A stretch of DNA of 64,000 bases, taken from Rhabditoides inermis. Lineage: Eukaryota > Nematoda > Chromadorea > Rhabditida > Rhabditidae. This document shows positions 10,444 through 20,940 of the stretch, piece after piece; position 1 is the stretch's first letter; every line of letters starts with the position of its first letter. The translations under genes and the position numbers were made by a program. The notes beneath the pieces were generated by a model. The model did not search any database. It saw only the letters and a program-made list of their open reading frames with translations, and had not been told where the DNA came from. The DNA is taken from positions 234,501-298,500 of the forward strand of contig CAWZYM010000195.1 of NCBI GenBank assembly GCA_963966185.1. Reading direction: 5' to 3'.

Positions 10444-12216
10444 GTGCGCGGCGAGCAGGTGAAGCAGATCAGAAGTGACACCGCACTCGCGGTGGCCGAG
10501 CTGTACAAGTACAAAGCGAGGATTGATCTGACGCGGAAGGAGGATTCTGAGGAGCTGCACAAGATGAACGCGGAGATGGTCGCCAGCATCAACACCATCG
10601 ATCTCAACTCGCACCAGCAGGTGAGAGAGCCGAGCATGAGAGCCAGCAGCATCCCGGTGTTCACAGGTGAGTCCACAGATGGCAATGCACTCTTTACGTT
10701 TGAGAGAGATTACAGAGATGCAATGGGGACCCACAGATCCATGAGCGACGAGCAGAAGGCGGCCAAGCTCAAGACACGCATCAAGGGACTCGCTAGGGAG
10801 AGACTCGAGGAGCTCTCGGAGGAGCAGCAACGGGACCCGGAAGCGATTCTCGCGTTCTTGAAGGACAGCTTCGCCACGGAGGCGGCTCGCAGGAAGGCTC
10901 GTAAGACGTTGGATAATGTGAGGTGGGCCATGGGTGAATCGATCGATCAGTATGCTTACAGAGTGAAGAGGCTGGCGAAGCTGGCACTCTCCGGCAAAGA
11001 GGAGGCAGTCTACGACATCAGCATACTCAATGCGTTCATGAAGGGACTAGGTGAGAACATGGCAGGCAAGGTTCGTAGCCTGGTAATGGATACGATTACA
11101 ACTTTCCAGGAAGCAGTCAAGCGTGCGCGTCATCTGGAGATGACCTTGCCGGCATCAGAGCTGGCGACGGCAACATTGACAGTGGCGGCGATACAGCAGA
11201 CGGACAACCGGCCGATGGACGGAGATCGGAGGTATTGTGCTTATTGTGGAATGAGCGGTCATGCCGCGAGCCAGTGTTGGGCAAAATTCATGGATTCAGG
11301 TTGTGACAAGGAGGAGGCAGCGCGTATCGCAGGTGGCGAGTCGGCGCTGGCTGTCCTCGAGGGTAGGAGGATCAAGACAGGATCTAACAGGATGCCGCTA
11401 GGTGGGTCGAAACAAGGTAACTGTTATTCTTGTGGGTCTGACGATCATTTCGCCAACAGGTGCCCCAAGTTGACAGGAGGGCAGACCACCAGCGGAGTTC
11501 AGGTGAACACCATCAGCGGTGTGGACTTCGAGGAGTACTCTGAGGACGACTCCGAGGAGGATTGGTATGAGCAGGAGGCTCATGTGTCTCAGCGGGGAGC
11601 TGAGAGGACGAGTGGTAGAATTCTTAATCCGGGCACTCTTGCCATGATGTTTATAATGACGACGCTCATTCAGGGAGCGGACGCGACCGGGGTGGACGGC
11701 GCGTCGGAAACACCGACGTGGGACCTGCACTGGTCGACGACTATTGTCTGTATCGCGAGTTCGGTGGGCATTCTGTGGTCCCTTCTACACTTCTTCAGAA
11801 AGCTCACGAGCAAGATGAGGGAGACGCACGACCACGGGCTCGACCGTACGGCGAAGCAGGGAAACGAGCAAATCGACACAGCAGACGTTCACCTGAGGAG
11901 CGCCGACAACATCAGGGAGAGCGAGTCCGATGACGGTTATCTTATGACTCTAGTTGAGGAGCGAGCAGCCAGCACGGTCGTTACCGTAAAGCTGCGCGCT
12001 GGCGGCAACGGCTACTGGCCGGACTATCTCGCATGGATCGACACTGGCGCCAGCACATCGGTCGTGCACCAGTCGGTCGGCGAGAGGCACGAGTGGACGA
12101 GGGAAGACACCGACGTCACGCTGCATACAGCTAACGGGCGAGTGCACATCATTGGCAAGGTGACACAGAAACTGGTCCGCGCACAGAGCGAGGTCGCCAT
12201 CGGAGGAACCGCGTGA
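10444..12216 (+). CDS. gag: Gag polyprotein with two zinc knuckles and an aspartic protease N-terminal part
   Basis: Structural protein of an LTR retrotransposon, 590 codons. Residues about 65-240 form a Ty3-type capsid-like region, with IPVFTGESTDGNALFTFERD near 70 and the charged LAFLKDSFATEAARRKARKT. Two CX2CX4HX4C knuckles follow (CAYCGMSGHAASQC near 265, CYSCGSDDHFANRC near 326); these bind RNA in the family. Two hydrophobic stretches (about 397-411 and 430-451), unusual for Gag, precede a retropepsin-like active site AWIDTGAS near 530. The frame ends only about 55 residues after the DTG, so the protease is probably truncated at its C-terminus and no pol follows. The first ATG is within the frame; the true N-terminus may lie in the preceding ORF. 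Confidence 0.85.
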   Translation: MRGEQVKQIRSDTALAVAELYKYKARIDLTRKEDSEELHKMNAEMVASINTIDLNSHQQVREPSMRASSIPVFTGESTDGNALFTFERDYRDAMGTHRSMSDEQKAAKLKTRIKGLARERLEELSEEQQRDPEAILAFLKDSFATEAARRKARKTLDNVRWAMGESIDQYAYRVKRLAKLALSGKEEAVYDISILNAFMKGLGENMAGKVRSLVMDTITTFQEAVKRARHLEMTLPASELATATLTVAAIQQTDNRPMDGDRRYCAYCGMSGHAASQCWAKFMDSGCDKEEAARIAGGESALAVLEGRRIKTGSNRMPLGGSKQGNCYSCGSDDHFANRCPKLTGGQTTSGVQVNTISGVDFEEYSEDDSEEDWYEQEAHVSQRGAERTSGRILNPGTLAMMFIMTTLIQGADATGVDGASETPTWDLHWSTTIVCIASSVGILWSLLHFFRKLTSKMRETHDHGLDRTAKQGNEQIDTADVHLRSADNIRESESDDGYLMTLVEERAASTVVTVKLRAGGNGYWPDYLAWIDTGASTSVVHQSVGERHEWTREDTDVTLHTANGRVHIIGKVTQKLVRAQSEVAIGGTA

Positions 12217-12964
12217 GGAGCGACAGCGGAGGGCTGACGAGCACGTGCAGCTGATAATGGAAAATCTCCGTCTATCTTCTCGTGTCTAGGTGATGTTTAG
12301 TGTAAACAAAGTACAAGTTTTTGTAGCATACTTTGGCATTTCCGCATAGTTTTGCACTTCTAGGAGGCTGTAGCAGAAAGGAATGAATTTCTAGCTAAGC
12401 TCCGGGGTAGCGAGATTGATGTAGGACGCAGTAAAAGATCATTTTATATTTAATTTGTGATGTAAAATCTTATTCCAGCATTTTCAGTGGATCGGAACAA
12501 TTCTGTAGTGTTGCGTGGTGCGGCGCGAGGGACGATCAGGACCCCGCGCGGGTCCCGCCGCGATCAGTACAGTGGTCGTTTGTTTTCGCCGCGCGTCGAC
12601 AAATTTAATTTTTAGGATTTTTGTGTATTTTTGCGTGTTTTTCGACGTTTTGTGTTAATATTTCTGTTTCTCGCGAATCAGGAAATTATTGCGCACGTTT
12701 TGTTGACGGTTTCGTGGAATATCGAATTTTCCGGGTCGAGTTATTGCCACATTCCCATTTCTCTTTTCGTCATTTATTACTGTCTTTCTTTCTGTTGAGA
12801 TGTCACTCGCGATCGCGGTTACCATGTCATTCTTGGTCGCGCGCTTGACGTTATGTGGATTATATTCATTCGATTTCAGGCGAGATCAGGCCTGCCAATC
12901 CTGTTACTCTCTCCTCATCCACCACCTCTCGCCCTTCTACTTCTACATCCACATCTACTCCGAT
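12217..12964 (+). other. Non-coding segment between gag and helicase
   Basis: No RT or other coding similarity is seen. The segment contains AT-rich and TTTCG-rich stretches and probably the promoter or 5' UTR of the helicase gene, though no clear TATA box was found. This is where a normal LTR element would continue into pol. Confidence 0.5.
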
Positions 12965-15900
12965 ATGGACGAAGATTCATGCTCTGTGGCGGATTCGGTG
13001 AGTCAGGGACTAGTTGGGATCTAGGGATGAGGTAAGCTCAAATCCCTTTAGCTCAGCACGAACCGCTCCACGTCACTATCGGCGATATTCGACAAGATGG
13101 CCACCAGAGAGGTCGAGCCGAAGCAGGAGATCGAGGGAGAGTTCGACTTCACCAACTCTCTAAACAAGGCTGTCCGCATGGACACTGAGGGAGACGTCGA
13201 GGATACCGAGGAGGTGAGTGGTCAGGGAGGAGAAGAGTGAATGAAAGTGATTGTAGGTCTCCGTCACCACTACTCAGGCCACGCAGCCTGGCGACTCGTC
13301 TTCCAGTAGCTCTCGCAAGAGGATTGCTGCTAGGAGCGACGGCCCCAACGAGCTGAATGAGGAGGACACGAACGAAAACGCGCAGCTTCCCCCTCGCTTC
13401 GCCCCCGGAGATATTCATCCCTACGCGGACCAATGCCAGCTGTTCCACTACATCAAGAAATCCCACGATTAGTGAGTTGAGATGTAGGGGAGGGGAGGTT
13501 ATCGGCATTTTCAGCTCGCATCTGGCGGAGGACAAGGTCTCTATGGAGCTACCCGACTTCCTTAAGTATCGGAACCACCGAGAGCTGTACGACAAGAAGC
13601 AGATGAGCAACACGTGAGTGGTGATGGGAGATGTGGGGTGAGACTATCGGTGTTTTAGCTTCCGTCCGCCGTGGCCGAGGAACAAATTCCCCGTTTCGTT
13701 CTACTATTGTGCAAATGAGACCAACTCGGTCCGTTATCTCAAGAAGGGAGCGGAGATGATCAAGGCCCTGAAGGAGAAGGGACCCCACTCACCGCCACAT
13801 CTCAGGACGTTTTCGCTGATCGAAACTGCGGAGTCGGTACCGATAGAGGTGGAAATGACCGGAATCAAGAACCCACACAACGCTGATCGTCAAGGAGCGG
13901 TGCTCGGTGTGATCATTGCGGAGTCAAATTCAAGACCATCGTCGAGGTTTTGGACTACACGGCCAGCTTCAACAACTGTGAGCTCAGGTAGGTACTTCTG
14001 TGGATGTTACTGGGAGCAGATAAACCTTTGTATTTAGATACCTGGAGCTCGACCTGGTGGCGCAGAACGTGCTCACGGGGAAGTTCCGCAACAACGGCAC
14101 AAGAATGGCCACGCCGGGCGCGCTGCTGTGGATATACAGTATTATCCCCACCAAGGCCTGCCACCAGGACCCGGAGGAGAGACTGCGGAGGGCCGCTCTC
14201 CAGGACGACACGGAGGCTCTTGAGCCGTGCTTCCGAGTGGATCGCTTCGCATGGTTGCCGCCCAGCCTGACCGAGGAGCGCCTCGCCATCTGCAAGGGAA
14301 CCAAAGGATGCGGAGAGAACATCATCCGCCGCGCTGACCTCATCACCGGTACGACACCCGTACTTATCCACGCCGGAGTCAAGACTGGAGGATTCCACGC
14401 CGCATTCGGGCAGCACATCCTCGCCAAGGAGAACTGGCTGAAAGTCACCTGCCGCCGGCACATCTTCCTGAACCGATTTCTTCCCGGGGAGGTCTCTGTG
14501 CGCAACGGGAGATGGGCGCTGCGCGAGCTGCTGTCGGTGCTGCCACTCGGAGCCACCCTCAAGGTCTCGCAGGCGTGGGAGATCAAGGACATCTCGGACG
14601 ACGAGTTCGACTGGATCCAGGATCGGAAGGCTCTCTTCAACCGCTTCGGAGACAAGGAGACTCCGGATCTGATGGACCAGGTGAGTAGTGAAGTGGAGGA
14701 TAGTGATCATTTTCATTTCAGACGTTCGGAGCTGGTATCAACATGATGCACCACCATCGGGCCGACAAAGAGGACCTGCGACTACTGAAGTGCACGATGA
14801 ATGCCGTCATCACGGACGCTCCGAAGCTCTTCGCGGAGCTCAAGTTCCAGAACGTCAAGAGCAGCACCGGCTGGGATAGGAACCGTCGCGTGGTCGTCTA
14901 CGGCAAGAAAGGATATGTGATGCCACCCATGGTCTTCAGCATCACTTCGGCGGCGTTCAATGCTGCCAGCGGAGAGCTGACTGTGTCTGCGGTCTGCAAC
15001 GTCTGGGACACCAACATCGCCAAGAAGATGCTCGACGAATTCGCCGACAAGGTGGACGTGGATGACATACGCTATGTGGAGCTGATGGGCCGCCTTATCC
15101 CGGAAGGAGATTCCCATTTTCCTGTGCGGAAGATGGTCTTGGAGGAGGACTTCGTTGAGAGAGCTCTCGACGACGACGCCTTCAGGGAGGGTTTCCAGCT
15201 GCTGTACGGTCACCGCCGCGCCCACGATGCAGAAATGAATGTGATGAAGCTGCCGAATGCAGTAGGTGAGTCGGATTGGATGAATGGTAACGAATAGTGT
15301 TTCAGGACTATCGGAGAGGCCGATCATCGTCCGGCGCAGTGGCAAGGAGCCGCTGCATCTCGAACTTCACCAGAACCGCGCCGTGTCCGCCATCACCAGC
15401 GAGCACCCCTTCTTCCTGGTGCAAGCGCCGTTTGGGAGTGGCAAGACGCAGCTGACGGTCGTCGCCATCAAGAAGTACTTGCTCAAGCACAAGGACGCCG
15501 TCGTCATCGTCTCAGCCACCACAAACGCGGCCGTGTGGCAGGTAGGTTGGAGTGGTGATATGTAATGATTAGTATGTTTAGTTGATCACCATGTTCCTGT
15601 CTCTGGAGGGACACGAGCAAGCACGGGCGATTCGATTCGTCAGCGACGCGGTCATCGACAACACCGAGGAGACCAGCATCGATCTCCACAACGTCATGAG
15701 GCAGTTCGCCGAGTCCGACCCCGAGCTGACCGATGAGGAGCGCATCCGTCTCAACAAGTTCATTAGCGGACGCGAACGCATCATCGCCGGACTGAAGAAC
15801 CCGCTGCTGCTGCGCGAGATGAACAAGGAGGACGCGAAGCTGTACCGTGTGAGTGAGAGCAACTGCGGACGTTTCGCGGCTCACGCTATGAAGGCATTCA

Positions 15901-16969
15901 TGGACAACTACCAGCCGAGGGTGATATTCTGTACGAACGCGGCCATCCTCAACCTGTTTGGACCCAGCGGAGCACTTCAAGGATACTCCGAGAGTATCAA
16001 GATGGCCCTGCTCGACGAAGCGTCACAGATGCCGGAGGTGTATCTGGTCGGTATCCTGAAGGTGCTGCCGCACATCGACATCCGCCTGGTGGGAGACGAC
16101 CTCCAGCTCGGACCGTTCGTGCCTCGCCGCCGCACGTCAGAAGCTGCCATTGCCGCGCACAGGAGCTCGATGAGGGTGCTGCTGCAGAGCGAGGTCATCG
16201 GCATCGTCACGCTGAAGGTGTCATATAGAGCACATCCGAGGCTCACCCACTTCGTCGGAAAGCTGTTCTACCAAGACATGCTGATCGCTGGCTGCACTGT
16301 GGAGGAGCGGGGCATGCTCAACACCTTGCGTGGAAGGAAGCCGACCGACTTGCCCGTCATATGGATCGAGAACAATAGTGAAGCATCGCAGAGGAGTGAA
16401 GGCTTCGGCTCGCTGCGCAACGAGGGAGAGGCCGACATCGTCGCTGATCTCGTCGAGCGTCTTAACAACCAAGTTGAGTAGGGAGAGGGCGACTCTAATG
16501 GTTTTTGATTTAGGGATCTCCACCGAGGACCTCATGATCATCTGCCTCTATCGGGCTCAAGTGGAGCACGTCACCGCACTCTTCGACAGCCGCAACTTGG
16601 CCGCCAGGGTGGACACTGTCGACTCTGCCCAAGGATCGGAGGCCAACCTCGTCTTCTTGCTGACCTCCGTTCACGCCAAGACGTCGCAGGAGGGACGGAA
16701 CGAGGAGGAGGAGAAGCAGACCGAGGAGGACTCCCGTTTTGTAGACGAATGCGAGGTGAGTTGGGCATAGGTATTTAACCTGTTCGTGCTTTCAGCGCAT
16801 CACCGTCGCGATCTCGCGGGCTCGCCACAGACTCATCATCATCGGAAGCAGGGAGGCGCTGTGCCACGGCACCAAGTGGGCAAGCATGTACAAGGAGGTG
16901 ATCGAGCAGGGAGAGCTCATCTCGACCGAGGAGAAGCTTGCCAACCTGTTCAAGGAGTCTGATTGGTGA
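12965..16969 (+). CDS. SF1 (UPF1-like) helicase, eleven exons
   Basis: ATP-dependent nucleic-acid helicase of superfamily 1. Proposed exons: 12965-12997, 13052-13213, 13257-13471, 13515-13613, 13659-13987, 14038-14680, 14722-15265, 15306-15541, 15582-about 16472, 16514-16755 and 16796-16969. Introns are 39-54 nt with GTGAGT-like donors and TTTCAG/TTTAG acceptors. Motifs: Walker A APFGSGKT (near 15424), Ia VIVSATTNA, II LLDEAS (near 16011), III GDDLQLGPF (near 16090), V TVDSAQGSEANLVF (near 16615) and VI VAISRARHRL (near 16807). This is the UPF1/DNA2-type set. Two blemishes: the exon-5 frame must change near 13880-13905 to reach the open frame that continues into exon 6, and the best exon 9/10 splice pair does not keep frame. 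It may therefore be a recently damaged copy. The N-terminal 550 residues are unrecognised. Confidence 0.8.
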
Positions 16970-17413
16970 GAGGGACTCTCACGCTTGGTGTAGAGTTCAC
17001 CCAGCCATGTTGATTATTTGATTGAGAACTTTATGTGTTGATGTACATAGTAGTTGTTTTCTGACAGTTTGCTCTGTAGATGAGAGAGTACAAAATATCA
17101 TGTTTTATGACGTTACCCTGTAATAGCGAGAGAGCACATCGGTTTGTTTAGAGTAGTCTAGAAGATTATCGTGGGTGACACTTGCATTATTGATTGATCT
17201 CGAGATCACTTTGGCTATTGTGCTACCTGATTGTATTGCCTCACTCGTTTCCGTGAAGATAAAACAGCTGTATATCAACCTGTGCAGTGGTCTGACTCAC
17301 TGGAGTCCGGCTTCTCCTTGGTTGGCATGCTGTGAATCTGGGGCGGAAGAGAAGAGGTGAGACCGGGTCTAGGGAGGTAGCGCAGCTGATGTGAAACTGA
17401 TGTAATCGTTCAG
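16970..17413 (+). other. Helicase 3' UTR and spacer
   Basis: AT-richer than the flanking exons. A GT donor near 17356 (GAAGAG|GTGAGACC) and an acceptor at 17413 suggest an upstream exon of the following ORF ends here. No independent gene recognised. Confidence 0.4.
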
Positions 17414-18241
17414 GATTCTCCGAGGACTGCAGAAGATCCAACGTCGCAAGGAGCGACGGGCGCGAGCTCGCAGAGCCAAGAAGGAGCGCGCAATTCCGTT
17501 CAAGAAAGAGGACACACCAGCTGGCGTAGGTCCCGGGGGACTCAGGGTATTTAGGAGGGATACAGTAGGTGGTCACGATAATCGATTAGCTGGTTGTTTC
17601 TACTTTGTCAATAGACATCCTGTATAACATTGTGATTTGTGTATTCAGCGATCTCGGACCTGGAAGGACATGCAAGAGGGGAGTCCGGCAGGAGGGACGG
17701 CAAGGGTGGCGCACGAACCGGATCGAGTTCGATCTCAGCAGGACGAACTGGAGGAGAGGATCTCAAGGATTCTCAAAGGGAGAGCGCTCGCGCCGAGACC
17801 GGACGTGGCTGTTCTACATGGCGACCACCGGACAGCACAAGACAGGACCCAAGCGATCCGCCCGTCCGCCGTCCCGCTCAAGCATCGTCCGAAGGAAGGA
17901 CGTGATCGACTAATAGGTTGCTTTATTTGCAGCTCTAGCCTATTTATTTGATCAGTTGTGTATGTAACCACTTATTCTGTTCAGGTAGCTCGCCAGCCGA
18001 GGACAGGCGGGAACCGTGGAATGGATTCACCAGGAGAGCTGGACGCTCGTCGCAGTCGAGTCACCAAGATGCACGAGGGCCGCAAGGACCAGCGCGAGAA
18101 GTTCGGCGCGTCCTAGACGGGCCAGCACTTCTTCGCCGACCTCAAGGAGACCGAGGACATCCTGTGAAGGGTCTGTTTGTTTTTATTACTTTGTTAGTTT
18201 TTTTGACTGTATCACGGTGTAGGTACGTGGGTCTAGTGTAG
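17414..18241 (+). CDS. Putative spliced arginine-rich ORF
   Basis: Three open blocks can be joined by plausible splice sites: 17414-17525 (IQRRKERRARARRAKKER, very basic), 17649-17913 (QQDELEERISRILKGRA, a short coiled-coil-like stretch) and 17985 to a stop near 18239. Donors are GC|GTAGGT and AG|GTTGCT; acceptors are ATTCAG and TTCAG. Codon-level GC resembles the helicase exons. No family is recognised. A nucleic-acid-binding accessory protein of the element is a guess from charge alone. It could instead be the extreme 3' end of the helicase transcription unit or non-coding. Confidence 0.35.
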
Positions 18242-18280
18242 TTTTAGGGATTTTTGTGTCGTAGCGGGGCCGACACGTGT

Positions 18281-18293
18281 GAGGGTGGGGAGG
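18281..18293 (+). promoter_or_regulatory. Polypurine tract
   Basis: GAGGGTGGGGAGG immediately before the 3' LTR. In LTR elements such a tract primes plus-strand DNA synthesis. It has one T inside. Confidence 0.65.
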
Positions 18294-18838
18294 TGTCAGC
18301 GGAGCTAGCGCGCCGCTGAGATCTCTCTTACTCACTAAGTGTGTAGTTCGCTCGGTCGTTCAGAGAACATGCTATCATTGCAGACTCGCCCGGTGCCACC
18401 GGCGGATCAAGGAGGCGGAACGATCTACCTACCGACTCCCGCCAAGACAGAAGATACCAGAACCCTCACTCCGGCCGTACTTAAGGCACGGCCGACGACC
18501 AGTCTGGGCTTTAGTATGAGTGAAGGCCGATCAAGCCACTCTGAGAGCTGATCCGGGCTCGTGATCCCGTTGTCTTCCAAACCGGTGTTCCATCGATCTC
18601 TGTTCTGTTGTCATAAACTCCTATGTTCGCGTCACGTGTTATTCCGTTGTTTGACCGGGACAGTAGAAGGGTATTCGGGATTGGTTCGGTTTTGCTCTCG
18701 TCACATGCAACTCGTCTCGTTCGCTAAATCGCAATCGACTTCTGGGTCGAGGCACGTGCCAGCTCCGGCTGACACGTATCTCACGAAGAGGGCGTCCTTG
18801 GGTTGGGCAAGACCTGTATCCTTCGGGATATGGATCCT

Positions 18839-18843
<5 letters not shown>
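18294..18843 (+). repeat. 3' LTR of the helicase element
   Basis: Begins TGTCAGCGGAGC and ends CCTCTAAC before the right TA tract. It differs from the 5' LTR at about twelve single positions and has an extra GGTTG-type 5-bp repeat near 18800. Confidence 0.92.

Positions 18844-18906
<63 letters not shown>
18844..18906. repeat. (TA)n run, right part
   Basis: About 63 bp of TA continuing the tract interrupted by the LTR element. Confidence 0.9.
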
Positions 18907-18910
<4 letters not shown>

Positions 18911-19140
18911 AAGTCGGATATTCGAAATACCTATAGTAAGTGGTTTTTGATGTTTATTTTGGAATAACAAGTTTCATTTCAGCTTCGAGAATAAATACTT
19001 CGTTCAACAATTGACATCCATAAATGGAGTGGTGATGATACGTTATCATAAAAAGACCGAAAATGATGGAGGGGAAATAATTGATACGAGTATGCGATTG
19101 ACATCAAGTTATGACTTATGTTCTGTGATAAAGTGAGTAA
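18907..19140 (+). pseudogene. Cysteine-rich gene, dead copy 1 (3' piece)
   Basis: Continuation of the copy broken at 5862. GGATATTCGAAATACC matches the end of the penultimate exon of the copy at 36.8-37.06 kb. A short intron ending in TTTCAG (near 18983) follows, then the last exon (ENKYFVQQLTSINGVVM...). The last exon here is open to a stop after LCSVIK and is longer than in the other two copies, which stop earlier after ITEND. It therefore preserves what may be the ancestral C-terminus (IIDTSMRLTSSYDLCSVIK). Confidence 0.75.
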
Positions 19141-20260
19141 TGTGAGTAATAGTGTAACATGTGTTAAGTGAGTAATGTGCGTAACATGTGAGTAAGAAAA
19201 GTATTATTATTTATGTATAGTATTATGTATAAATATGTATAATGATTTATGTACGTTATTTATGCTCGCTTGGTGCAAAACGATTCGGAAAGAACAGTTC
19301 TGGAGAATGTCAGAGACACGCGCGTGGAGAACCCTAGAGGAGATAGTGAAGGAGAGGAGGAGAGTGCTGATGTGGATTTATGTGCACGGAAGATGAGCGC
19401 CCCCAGACGTTGATTCGAATGTTGGAAAGTGGAGTGGGAAGGACAGTGGATGCCACTCACTGAGAGTGCTGGAACCTGTGGTGATAAGTGCCAGGTTGCA
19501 CAATTACCCGGTGAACGAGTTGAGGAAGGAACAGTCTGCCGGAGAATGCAGCACTGAAGGAGTCCAAGTAGGAGTTCAAACGTGTTGTCGAGACACTGTG
19601 AATTAAGACCGTTCGGCGTTTTATCTTAGTAACGGTTTGGAAAACTGACTGGTGTACTTCTATAGCACATCAGTCGGACTACTCTCAAGTTCTCACAGTC
19701 GTTATAATTCAAGACTTTGTCTTGTTTACGGCTGAGAACAATTGTAAATGCAGTAGACTTGTCATTCCACATGAGTGATGAGACTATGAGACAAATGCTT
19801 TTCCAACAATAAAAAGTAAGAAATGCAACGATCGCGATATCGTGAATCTATAGCGATAAAGTCAATAGTGCATGTTGCACTAATAATAATAAACGTTTAT
19901 TCATTTAAGAAAAACCGTCGAGCACTGAATGGGAATGTTCGAAAATGGGATGGTCGGCCGTGAGTCGAACAACTCAATTCCACGCTCCGCAAGGCTAGAC
20001 TGCAGCGCGCCCTTCATAGACACCCAAAATGGTGCATGTATAGGACACGCGCTTCCGGTAGGAAACAGGCTGAAGTGTGGGAGCAGGGAAAGTCTGCTAC
20101 GAGACACTACAATCACTGATAGTATTCACGTTCCTTCGCCATTTCGCCTGCATCCCCCTTTCCTTCAGGATCGTGAGTCTGTCCACCCAGACGCTTGGCA
20201 ACCCACTGTAACCCACTGTTGTGTTTAATTCATAATACAACACATTGCATCAAATTTCAC
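19141..20260. other. Region without recognisable gene
   Basis: Contains a short cluster of GTGAGTAA/ATGTG repeats (19135-19200) and unremarkable sequence. Open frames are short and mutually overlapping. Nothing supportable. Confidence 0.4.
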
Positions 20261-20479
20261 CTCAACACGATGGCGGCAGATGTCTGCGACTACGGACATC
20301 ATGAATGCCCAGAAGGCAACAGCGGCCTCATAGTGAGCAGCGGATGGAAGGCGCGCTGGGATTGGAAGAGAAGCCTGCACATCGGAGAGTATGTCGACTT
20401 CGGCTCGCGGCTGCTCCAGGAACGAGTTGTGGAGCAGCGACGGCGCGAGGGTCACTGCCGCCACTCGTCCACACGCCAT
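20261..20479 (-). CDS. Possible exon, unrecognised
   Basis: On the minus strand a 73-codon open block sits between an acceptor TTTTCAG (next to 20479) and a donor GAG|GTGAAA (next to 20261). It reads MACGRVAAVTLAPSLL... and has a hydrophobic stretch VAFWAFMMSVVADI near its end. It may be a downstream exon of the gene at 20941-21543, but I could not connect the two with confidence. The stretch 20480-20940 between them has a possible small exon near 20580-20690 with ambiguous frame. Confidence 0.35.
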
Positions 20480-20940
20480 CTGAAAAGAAAATGTGAGATG
20501 AGGGAAGGTGAAAAGAAAAAAAGGAGAAAAAAGAAGACAGACTGGTGAGAGAAGAGAAGGGTGAGACAAACCCACATCAGTCTTTCCGTGTATAGCGATC
20601 GTCGCTGTTACGACGAGTCGTTCGATGAAGGGGGCACGATGAGGTAGAGGTTGCGATGGACCATGAATGACTACATGAATGACTATCACCCTTTTCCTAA
20701 CCACTTTGCAAATTCGGTTTTATTCGTGTCCTACTCCGTTGACCGCGTTCTATTAAGATTTCAGATAATTATGTATGAACACATTTTACTTAAAAATCGG
20801 AGGCGGTCGGGTTTTAGCGCATGCGCGGATAAAAGTGATTCGCGGAGTCGTTGCAAGAAGGTTAAATTAAAACGTTATGTAACAGCAAAATTGAAAATTT
20901 GTCAATAATTCAAACTTGTTCGGAAATGATGATTCTTTAC

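Larger units (their letters stand above)
7532..18843 (+). mobile_element. 11.3-kb LTR element: gag-protease plus intron-containing SF1 helicase, no RT
   Basis: Direct repeats of about 545-550 bp bound the element. The left one is followed directly by a primer-binding site (8077) and the right one is preceded by a purine-rich tract (18281-18293). By eye the two LTRs differ at about a dozen positions plus one 5-bp indel, suggesting a fairly recent insertion. Inside, in order on the plus strand, are a long leader with a strong splice donor (9801), a short acidic ORF, a gag with two zinc knuckles and an aspartic protease start, an 11-exon UPF1-like helicase gene and a spliced basic ORF. No RT, RNase H, integrase or env motif is seen in the 10.2-kb interior. 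The element is therefore non-autonomous for reverse transcription, with the pol position occupied by a helicase. Confidence 0.85.

Noticed and set aside
14782..15345. 187-codon minus-strand ORF antisense to the helicase
   Set aside because: Shadow of the GC-rich coding strand.
12965..16969. Helitron origin of the helicase
   Set aside because: Motifs are of the UPF1 type, not Pif1; no Rep HUH motif and no Helitron ends, while clear LTRs bound the region.
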